Shown here piece after piece: positions 1 through 5,028 of a stretch of DNA of 18,835 nucleotides. The stretch is taken from assembly GCA_045614925.1 (NCBI GenBank), contig JAZLDV010000029.1, forward strand, positions 1 to 18,835. The letters are read 5' to 3'. Source of the DNA: JAZLDV01 sp045614925 (GTDB taxonomy: Bacteria > Bacillota_I > Bacilli_A > Erysipelotrichales > Coprobacillaceae). Position 1 is the first letter of the stretch, and each line of letters opens with the position of its first letter. The translations under genes were made by a program, and so were the position numbers. The notes under the pieces are model-generated. The model searched no databases. It was given only the letters and a program-made list of their open reading frames with translations, and was not told the DNA's origin.

Positions 1-356
1 ACTCAGCTATGAAAACTGGATGGGTAGAAGATAACGGTAAATGGTATTACTTAGATTCAGCAATGAAAACTGGATGGGTAGAAGATAACGGTAAATGGTA
101 TTACTTAGATTCAGCAATGAAAACTGGATGGCAATTCATTGATGGAGAATGGTGGTACTTAAATAGCCATATGATGACTGGATGGCAAAAAATCAACGGA
201 ACATGGTATTATTTAAATAATTCTATGGTAACTGGATGGTTAAAAATCAACGGAACTTGGTACTATTTCAATGAAAAAGGTGCGATGGTAACAGGAACTG
301 TAACAATCAATGGTAAAGTACAAAAATTCAATTCTAACGGTGCTTGGTTAGGATAA
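1..356 (+). CDS. C-terminal part of a cell-wall (choline-type) binding repeat protein, 5' truncated
   Basis: The frame is open to the window edge (codons Ser-Ala precede the first Met at 9), so this is only the tail of a larger protein and the Met at 9 is not a real start. What is visible is six consecutive repeat units of about 18-20 residues with the pattern TGW-x5-GxWYYL, typical of choline-binding/cell-wall-binding repeats that hold surface proteins non-covalently on teichoic acids. The last unit degenerates to a TGTVTING-type ending and the protein stops with NGAWLG. The aromatic residues that form the ligand pockets (W, W, Y, Y) are kept in all but the final unit. The N-terminal functional domain is outside the window, so enzyme activity cannot be assigned. 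The tail closely resembles the repeats of the large protein that runs off the other end of the window. Confidence 0.9.
   Translation, partial: SAMKTGWVEDNGKWYYLDSAMKTGWVEDNGKWYYLDSAMKTGWQFIDGEWWYLNSHMMTGWQKINGTWYYLNNSMVTGWLKINGTWYYFNEKGAMVTGTVTINGKVQKFNSNGAWLG
9..116 (+). repeat. Two identical 54-bp tandem copies of a cell-wall-binding repeat
   Basis: Bases 9-62 and 63-116 are the same 54-nt unit base for base, encoding an 18-residue repeat (MKTGW...YYLDSA) twice. Identity at silent positions, while the following units have diverged, points to recent duplication or conversion. The identical unit may extend upstream of the window. Confidence 0.95.
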
Positions 357-362
357 AAAAAT

Positions 363-393
363 AAGACAGGATGAAATTCATCCTGTCTTTTCT
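363..393. terminator. Bidirectional terminator between the surface-protein gene and clpP
   Basis: A perfect 12-bp stem (363-374 with 378-389) closes a 3-nt loop. It is followed by a T-rich run on the plus strand and preceded by an A-rich run (353-361), which gives a U-tract on the minus strand. It lies between the convergent stop codons (plus-strand stop at 354-356, clpP stop at 395-397), so it can serve both genes. Confidence 0.9.
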
Positions 394-394
394 T

Positions 395-973
395 TTATTG
401 TTTTAATACTTCGTCTATTATTCCATAATTTAATGCTTCATCAGCATTCATAAAATAATCTCTGTCTGTATCTTTCTTTATTTTTTTAAAAGGCTTATTT
501 GTGTTTTTTGAAAGGATATGATTAAGTTTTTCTTTTTGTCTTAGCATATGTTTTGTACGAATTTCCATATCACTTGCCTGACCTTCATATCCTCCTAATG
601 GCTGATGAATCATGATTTCACTGTTTTCTAAAGCATATCTTTTTCCTTTTTGTCCTGAACTTAATATTAATGCGCCCATGCTTGCTGATAGTCCCATACT
701 AATGGTAGAGACATCACATTGTATATAATTCATTGTATCAATGATAGCGAGTCCTGCTGATACACTTCCTCCAGGTGAATTAATATACATATAAATATCA
801 GATAAAGAATCAAGTGATTCTAAGTATAAAAGCTGACTTACAACAGAACTTGACATTTCATCATTTATTTCTCCACATAACATAATAATACGATCTTCTA
901 ATAGTCTAGAATAGATATCATAAGCATATTCTTTTGACTGTTTTTTCATAATTACTGTAGGTATTAGATGCAT
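395..973 (-). CDS. clpP: ATP-dependent Clp protease proteolytic subunit ClpP
   Basis: This is a cytoplasmic serine protease subunit that forms double heptameric rings and degrades proteins unfolded by ClpX or ClpC-type ATPases. The 192-aa length is normal. The catalytic triad is intact: Ser98 in ASMGA, His123 in MIHQP and Asp172 in the DTDRD motif; the Asp170/Arg171 pair used in ring-ring contacts is also present. The N-terminal LIPTVI motif that forms the axial pore is kept, which supports the Met at 973 as start, with an AAGGAGGT ribosome binding site (982-990) 8 nt upstream. Compared with the usual GMAASMGA and downstream LLAAG sequence, this protein reads GLSASMGA and LSSG, and the C-terminal half is lysine-rich, so it is a somewhat divergent ClpP. 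It could be one of two paralogues in the genome. It is transcribed alone, divergently from gapA. I saw no CtsR-type direct repeat (GGTCAAA) upstream. Confidence 0.95.
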   Translation of the reverse strand: MHLIPTVIMKKQSKEYAYDIYSRLLEDRIIMLCGEINDEMSSSVVSQLLYLESLDSLSDIYMYINSPGGSVSAGLAIIDTMNYIQCDVSTISMGLSASMGALILSSGQKGKRYALENSEIMIHQPLGGYEGQASDMEIRTKHMLRQKEKLNHILSKNTNKPFKKIKKDTDRDYFMNADEALNYGIIDEVLKQ

Positions 974-1046
974 ATAAATGTAACCTCCTTATTTAATTAT
1001 AGAATTTAAAACTAATAAATATTCATTTTGTTTGTAAGATGTTTAG

Positions 1047-1075
1047 AGAATAAAAATGTAAGTGTTTTCTATCAA
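1047..1075 (-). promoter_or_regulatory. Candidate clpP promoter
   Basis: Read on the minus strand, TTGATA (1075-1070) and TATTCT (1052-1047) are separated by exactly 17 nt and would give a leader of about 65 nt. A second TATAAT (1001-996) sits nearer but would start transcription inside the ribosome binding site and has no good -35 element, so it is less likely. Confidence 0.5.
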
Positions 1076-1114
1076 TCATCATGTGAAAAAAAGTAATAAA
1101 GTAAGTAACTTTAG

Positions 1115-1143
1115 TTGATTTATTTGTAATTGTGATTTATAAT
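1115..1143 (+). promoter_or_regulatory. gapA promoter
   Basis: TTGATT (1115-1120) and a perfect TATAAT (1138-1143) are separated by 17 nt, a near-consensus vegetative promoter. The predicted start near 1150 leaves a leader of about 30 nt before the ATG at 1180. This fits strong constitutive expression of a glycolytic gene. Confidence 0.8.
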
Positions 1144-1161
1144 ATAGCCATAAAATTATTT

Positions 1162-1168
1162 AAGGAGG
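1162..1168 (+). promoter_or_regulatory. Ribosome binding site that fixes the gapA start
   Basis: AAGGAGG lies 11 nt before the ATG at 1180. The frame also opens at a GTG at 1132, but that codon precedes the -10 box and this site, so the longer version is not translated. Confidence 0.85.
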
Positions 1169-1179
1169 ATGTCAAGAAA

Positions 1180-2193
1180 ATGGCAGTAAAAGTAGCAATT
1201 AACGGATTCGGACGTATCGGACGTCTTGCATTCAGACAAATGTTTGGTGCTGAAGGATATGAAGTTGTAGCAATCAATGACTTAACAGATCCAAAAATGT
1301 TAGCACACTTATTAAAATATGATTCAGCTCAAGGTAAATATGAATTAGCTGATACAGTTGTAGCTGGTGAAGATTCAATCACAGTTGATGGAAAAGAAAT
1401 CAAAATCTTCGCTAAAGCTAACGCAGCTGAATTACCATGGGGAGAATTAGATGTAGATGTAGTATTAGAATGTACTGGATTCTATGTATCTAAAGCAAAA
1501 TCTCAAGCTCATATCGATGCAGGAGCTAAAAAAGTAGTTATCTCTGCTCCAGCTGGTAACGATTTACCAACTGTAGTATTCGGTGTAAATGAAGGAATCT
1601 TATCTGCAGAAGATACAATCATCTCAGCAGCTTCATGTACAACTAACTGTTTAGCACCTATGGCTAAAGCATTAAATGATTTAGCTCCAATCAAATCTGG
1701 TATCATGTTAACAGTTCATGCTTACACTGGAGATCAAATGGTATTAGACGGACCACATAGAAAAGGTGACTTAAGAAGAGCACGTGCAGCAGCAGTTAAT
1801 ATCGTTCCTAACTCAACTGGTGCAGCTAAAGCTATCGGATTAGTAATTCCTGAATTAAATGGAAAATTAATCGGTTCAGCTCAACGTGTACCTGTTCCTA
1901 CAGGATCAACTACTATCTTAACTTCAGTTGTTGAAGGTGAAGTAACAGTTGAACAAGTAAATGCAGCTATGAAAGCAGCAGCTACTCCATCATTCGGATA
2001 TACTGAAGAAGAATTAGTATCTTCAGACATCATCGGAATTACTTATGGATCATTATTTGATGCTACTCAAACTATGGTTAAAGTATTAGATAACGGAACT
2101 ACTGAAGTTCAAACAGTTGCTTGGTATGATAATGAAAACTCATATACTTCTAACATGGTTAGAACAATCAAATATTTCGCTGAATTAAACTAA
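1180..2193 (+). CDS. gapA: Glyceraldehyde-3-phosphate dehydrogenase (glycolytic, NAD-dependent type)
   Basis: This enzyme converts glyceraldehyde-3-phosphate, NAD+ and phosphate into 1,3-bisphosphoglycerate as a cytoplasmic tetramer in glycolysis. The 337-aa length is typical. The Rossmann motif NGFGRIGR is at residues 8-15. The catalytic Cys153 lies in SAASCTTNCLAP and the partner His180 in TVHAYTGDQ; the C-terminal WYDNENSYT motif is intact. Asp34 followed by Leu35 after strand 2 (AINDLTD) fits NAD preference and the catabolic GapA class rather than the NADP-dependent gluconeogenic class. Codon use is distinctly enriched in ATC, AAC and TTC compared with all downstream genes, the signature of a very highly expressed gene. 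The start is fixed by the ribosome binding site at 1162 and by homology (MAVKVAINGFG). It forms a single-gene transcript with its own promoter and terminator. Confidence 0.98.
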   Translation: MAVKVAINGFGRIGRLAFRQMFGAEGYEVVAINDLTDPKMLAHLLKYDSAQGKYELADTVVAGEDSITVDGKEIKIFAKANAAELPWGELDVDVVLECTGFYVSKAKSQAHIDAGAKKVVISAPAGNDLPTVVFGVNEGILSAEDTIISAASCTTNCLAPMAKALNDLAPIKSGIMLTVHAYTGDQMVLDGPHRKGDLRRARAAAVNIVPNSTGAAKAIGLVIPELNGKLIGSAQRVPVPTGSTTILTSVVEGEVTVEQVNAAMKAAATPSFGYTEEELVSSDIIGITYGSLFDATQTMVKVLDNGTTEVQTVAWYDNENSYTSNMVRTIKYFAELN

Positions 2194-2205
2194 TCAAATT
2201 GCTAT

Positions 2206-2233
2206 AAAGAGACCCTTAGGGGTCTCTTTTTTT
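2206..2233 (+). terminator. gapA terminator
   Basis: A perfect 10-bp stem (2206-2215 with 2220-2229) with loop TTAG is followed by a continuous T-run to 2233. It starts 12 nt after the gapA stop codon. It is a strong intrinsic terminator. Confidence 0.95.
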
Positions 2234-2259
2234 GCATATTTTTTGAAATTTCATATAAA
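2231..2259 (+). promoter_or_regulatory. Candidate promoter of the ZIP transporter and metal-regulator unit
   Basis: TTTGCA (2231-2236) and TATAAA (2254-2259) are 17 nt apart and would start transcription near 2266, leaving a leader of about 24 nt. An alternative, TTGAAA (2243-2248) with TATGAT (2266-2271), also has a 17-nt spacer but would start inside the ribosome binding site. Either choice is overlapped by the inverted repeat at 2251-2270. Confidence 0.55.
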
Positions 2260-2270
2260 ACATTATATGA
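2251..2270. promoter_or_regulatory. Candidate metalloregulator operator (perfect inverted repeat)
   Basis: TCATATAA and TTATATGA are perfect reverse complements separated by AACA. The 20-bp element covers the -10 region and likely start point of the transporter promoter, where bound protein would block RNA polymerase. The second gene of this unit encodes a DtxR-family repressor whose family binds palindromes of this size, so autoregulation is the natural inference. The element does not match published DtxR or MntR boxes that I can recall, and short AT-only palindromes can arise by chance in AT-rich DNA. Confidence 0.5.
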
Positions 2271-2289
2271 TAGAAAAGAGGTGTTAAAT

Positions 2290-3066
2290 ATGTATGAAAT
2301 TATTATACCGATTATGATTCCTTTTATTGGGACTTTATTAGGATCGGGTTGTGTATTTTTTTTAAAGAAAGATTTAAGTTCTGTTGTAGAAAAATTGTTA
2401 TTAGGATTTGCTTCAGGAGTTATGATTGCAGCTTCAGTATGGTCATTATTGATCCCTGCAATGGATATGTCGGAGCATATGGGTAAATTATCTTTTATAC
2501 CTGCTTCTGTTGGTTTTTTATTAGGGATTATCTTTTTATATGTGTTAGATCATAATGTTCCACATATGCATTTAGATAATCAGATAGAGGGTAAGAAAGC
2601 CAATATTAGTCAGTCTATGATGTTGTTTTTTGCTGTTGCTTTACATAATATTCCTGAAGGGATGGCAGTAGGTGTTATTTTTGCTGGTGTTTTATCAGGA
2701 CATGGGGAAGTAAGTATGGCTGGAGCGATAGCTTTATCTATTGGAATTGCGATTCAGAATTTTCCTGAGGGTGCTATTATTTCTATGCCTTTAAAGAAAA
2801 CTGGTATTTCTAAAATGAAAGCTTTTTTATATGGTGTAGCAAGTGGTATTGTAGAGCCAATTGGCGCTATTATTACAATTGCATTATCATCATTTATTAT
2901 TCCTTATATTCCTTATCTTTTATCTTTTGCAGCTGGTTCTATGATGTATGTTGTTGTTGAAGAACTTATTCCTGAAGGAAGTCAAGGAACACATTCTAAT
3001 CTTGCGACAATTGGTTTTGCGCTTGGCTTTGTTTTAATGATGATTTTAGATGTTGCTTTAGGGTAG
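2290..3066 (+). CDS. ZIP-family divalent metal transporter (GufA/ZupT-like)
   Basis: This is a polytopic membrane protein expected to move Zn2+, Fe2+ or Mn2+ across the cytoplasmic membrane. With the ATG at 2290 it has 258 residues and about eight hydrophobic segments. The two signature metal-site helices are present as HNIPEG (residues 119-124) and QNFPEG (156-161), followed by a conserved VEP (188-190) and EELIPE (224-229), as in the GufA subfamily. A His-rich loop (residues 88-94, HNVPHMH) precedes the metal-site helices. An in-frame GTG at 2281 is available, but the purine-rich ribosome binding site (about 2274-2283) overlaps it, so the ATG is preferred. The gap to the downstream DtxR-family gene is 36 nt with no terminator, so the two are probably cotranscribed. 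The regulator's ligand set suggests iron, but the transported metal is not decided by sequence. Confidence 0.92.
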   Translation: MYEIIIPIMIPFIGTLLGSGCVFFLKKDLSSVVEKLLLGFASGVMIAASVWSLLIPAMDMSEHMGKLSFIPASVGFLLGIIFLYVLDHNVPHMHLDNQIEGKKANISQSMMLFFAVALHNIPEGMAVGVIFAGVLSGHGEVSMAGAIALSIGIAIQNFPEGAIISMPLKKTGISKMKAFLYGVASGIVEPIGAIITIALSSFIIPYIPYLLSFAAGSMMYVVVEELIPEGSQGTHSNLATIGFALGFVLMMILDVALG

Positions 3067-3102
3067 ATTTAAATATATAATAATAAGGTACGAGGTGGTA
3101 TT

Positions 3103-3477
3103 ATGGATTTACATTTACATGAATCTGGAGAAATGTATTTAGAGACTATTCTTCAGTTAAAGTTAAAAAATGAATATGTGCGTTCTATAGATATTGCTAA
3201 TACTATGAATTTTTCTAAACCAAGTGTATCTAGAGCAATGAAATTGCTAAGAGAAGCAAATTGCATTACTATAGATGAAAAAGGATATATTGAATTTACT
3301 GAAAAGGGATTAGATATTGCAAAAAAGATTTTAAATAGACATAAAGTTTTGACTGAATTATTAATGATAATAGGTATTGAAAAAACACAAGCTGAAGAAG
3401 AGGCTTGTAAGATTGAACATGTGATAAGTGATGAAACTTATCATAAAATTATGGAATATGTAAAAAAGCAATCTTAG
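3103..3477 (+). CDS. DtxR-family metal-dependent transcriptional repressor, iron-type ligand pattern
   Basis: This is a 124-aa cytoplasmic DNA-binding protein. The N-terminal winged helix (about residues 8-70) contains the recognition segment SKPSVSRAMKLL. The dimerisation and metal-binding part (about 72-124) holds NRHKVL and ACKIEHVISDE. The candidate ligands align with diphtheria DtxR almost residue for residue: Met11, Cys102, Glu105, His106, plus His80 and Glu84 of the ancillary site. MntR, the Mn2+ regulator, instead has an acidic residue where Met11 is. The pattern therefore favours Fe2+ sensing, which is inference. The third ancillary ligand, DtxR His98, appears as Glu98. The C-terminal SH3-like domain of DtxR is absent, as in the short MntR proteins. 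It is probably an operon partner and regulator of the upstream ZIP gene; the likely operator is at 2251-2270. The ribosome binding site is AGGTGG at 3093-3098. Confidence 0.9.
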   Translation: MDLHLHESGEMYLETILQLKLKNEYVRSIDIANTMNFSKPSVSRAMKLLREANCITIDEKGYIEFTEKGLDIAKKILNRHKVLTELLMIIGIEKTQAEEEACKIEHVISDETYHKIMEYVKKQS

Positions 3478-3487
3478 GATTGCTTTT
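3464..3487 (+). terminator. Terminator or attenuator overlapping the end of the DtxR-family gene
   Basis: A perfect 10-bp stem (3464-3473 with 3478-3487) with loop TTAG ends in TTTT followed by ATTATAAA. The TAG stop codon (3475-3477) is inside the loop and the last codons form the 5' arm. The U-tract is short, so some read-through into the protease gene 32 nt downstream is plausible; no convincing separate promoter for that gene was seen. Confidence 0.75.
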
Positions 3488-3509
3488 ATTATAAAGGAGA
3501 ATCAAGAAT

Positions 3510-4907
3510 ATGAAAAAGAGATTAAATAAAAGAGGGATAGTTCTTGTTTGTGTGATATGTATGCTTGTAGGAATGTTTTCTGGTGTTGTAATTTCTAAAA
3601 CATTTTTTAAGACTTTAATTTATAAAGGAAGTGTTTATGATGAAATTGCAGAATTACTAGAAACTGAATATTTAGATACTGTAGATACAGAGTTAAGTGT
3701 ACAAGAAAGATTATTAAAAGGTTTAGCTGCAGGTCTAGGAGATCCTTATACAACTTATATGGAACCAAGTGAAGCAGTTGATCTGACTACAACTATTAAT
3801 GGTTCATTTGTGGGTATTGGTGTCACATATACAAAGTTAGATAAAGGTGGTATTGTAATAGAGGTATTCAAGGATTCACCTGCTTATAAAGCTGGTGTTA
3901 AAGCTGGTGATATTATTACTCATATTAATGGAAATGAAATTAAATCTTATAGTAGTGATAAGATTAAAGAGACAATTATGGGTAAACCTGAAACAAAAGT
4001 AGATGTGAGAGTCTTAAGACAGGGAGAATATCATGATATTACGATTATAAGAAATAAGGTTGAATCTTCTTTTGAGGGAGAGATTAAAACAGTTGATGGT
4101 ATTTTACATGGTTTTGTAAAAATATCTTCTTTTGGGGATTCTACAGCTAAATTGTTAGAAGAACAATTAAAAGTATTTAAAAAAGCAGGAGTAGAAAAAC
4201 TGATTATTGATTTAAGAGGAAATAGTGGTGGATATCTTTCTTCTGTAAAAAGTATTTTAGATTTATTTATTGAAGAAGGAAAAACATTGTTGTCTATTGA
4301 GTATAAAAATAATGAAAAGACACCAATTCTAGCAACAGGCAGAGAAAAATATGTATTTGAAGATGGAGCAGTTTTAATTAATGGTGCTTCAGCAAGTTCA
4401 TCAGAAGTTATGGCTGCAGCTATGCAGGAATTATTAGGTTATAAACTTATTGGAACAACAACTTTTGGTAAAGGTATAGTTCAGACTCAGATTGTTTTAT
4501 CTGATTCTTCAACATTAAAATATACACATGCCAAATGGTTAACACCAAATGGAAATTGTATTCATAATGTTGGTGTTGAGCCGGATATTGAAGTTAAACA
4601 GATGAGTGCAGATGATGTTGCATTATTTAATTTAGATAAATCATATAAATATGATGAAGTGAGTGAATTTGTTTCAGCATTACAGAAGATTTTAAATCTT
4701 TTAGATTATAAAGTAGATAGAGAAGATGGATATTTCTCTTTAAAAACAAAACAGCAGTTACAAGCATTTGAAAAGAAATATCATTTAGAAGTAAATGGTG
4801 TATTTGAACAAGATGATTTAAATGTATTGTTAAGTAATCTTATTTATCATTTAACTTATAATCAGGAAGATACAGTTTACAATAAAGCATTAGAAGTGAT
4901 TAAGTAA
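3510..4907 (+). CDS. S41-family carboxyl-terminal processing peptidase (CtpA/CtpB-like)
   Basis: This is a membrane-anchored serine protease acting outside the membrane on the C-termini of exported proteins. At 465 aa it has an N-terminal transmembrane anchor (about residues 9-30), a helical segment with the GLGDPYTTYM motif (75-84), a PDZ domain (about 97-180), the S41 core and a C-terminal peptidoglycan-binding-1-like domain (about 390-442, with NGVFEQDDL). The catalytic serine lies in NGASASSSE, most likely Ser296. The general-base lysine is Lys321 in TFGKGIVQ, with Gln325 following. The middle of the core has the expected DLRGNSGGYL (residues 234-243). The start ATG has the ribosome binding site AAAGGAGA (3493-3500) 9 nt upstream. 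Its own terminator overlaps the stop codon. Physiological substrates cannot be inferred; B. subtilis CtpB works in sporulation, but nothing here shows that role. Confidence 0.95.
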   Translation: MKKRLNKRGIVLVCVICMLVGMFSGVVISKTFFKTLIYKGSVYDEIAELLETEYLDTVDTELSVQERLLKGLAAGLGDPYTTYMEPSEAVDLTTTINGSFVGIGVTYTKLDKGGIVIEVFKDSPAYKAGVKAGDIITHINGNEIKSYSSDKIKETIMGKPETKVDVRVLRQGEYHDITIIRNKVESSFEGEIKTVDGILHGFVKISSFGDSTAKLLEEQLKVFKKAGVEKLIIDLRGNSGGYLSSVKSILDLFIEEGKTLLSIEYKNNEKTPILATGREKYVFEDGAVLINGASASSSEVMAAAMQELLGYKLIGTTTFGKGIVQTQIVLSDSSTLKYTHAKWLTPNGNCIHNVGVEPDIEVKQMSADDVALFNLDKSYKYDEVSEFVSALQKILNLLDYKVDREDGYFSLKTKQQLQAFEKKYHLEVNGVFEQDDLNVLLSNLIYHLTYNQEDTVYNKALEVIK

Positions 4908-4923
4908 AGCTTAATCACTTTTT
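4894..4923 (+). terminator. Terminator overlapping the stop codon of the S41 protease gene
   Basis: A perfect 11-bp stem (4894-4904 with 4910-4920) encloses the loop TAAAG, whose first three bases are the TAA stop codon. A run of five T follows (4919-4923). The last codons of the protease form the 5' arm. Confidence 0.85.
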
Positions 4924-4964
4924 GTGCTTATATAAGGATAATAAGGGAAAGATATGTATTAAAG

Positions 4965-4993
4965 TGTACTTTTAAAAGTGAAAATGATATAAT
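4965..4993 (+). promoter_or_regulatory. Promoter of the uvrB-cca-uvrA-hprK-lgt run
   Basis: A perfect TATAAT (4988-4993) is preceded by TGA, an extended -10 element. A weak -35 (TGTACT, 4965-4970) lies 17 nt upstream. The predicted start near 5000 leaves a leader of about 29 nt. The 12-bp perfect palindrome ACTTTTAAAAGT (4968-4979) overlaps the -35 and spacer and may be an operator. No GAAC-N4-GTTC LexA-type box was seen here. Confidence 0.75.
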
Positions 4994-5028
4994 ATCGTGT
5001 GATTTAAGAGTGAAGTGGAGGGATAGAA

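Noticed and set aside
996..1001. TATAAT as the clpP -10 box
   Set aside because: Transcription would begin inside the ribosome binding site and there is no fitting -35, so the upstream TTGATA/TATTCT pair is preferred.
1132..1179. Sixteen-codon N-terminal extension of GAPDH from a GTG start
   Set aside because: The stretch contains the -10 box (1138-1143) and the ribosome binding site (1162-1168), and GAPDH proteins begin at the MAVKVAINGFG point.
973..1180. Riboswitch or T-box in the clpP-gapA intergenic region
   Set aside because: The region is fully explained by two divergent promoters with short leaders; no stable hairpin or specifier-like structure was found.
1509..1706. Minus-strand 65-codon frame inside gapA
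   Set aside because: It is antisense to the catalytic region of gapA, has no ribosome binding site and no recognisable protein features; it arises from gapA codon bias.
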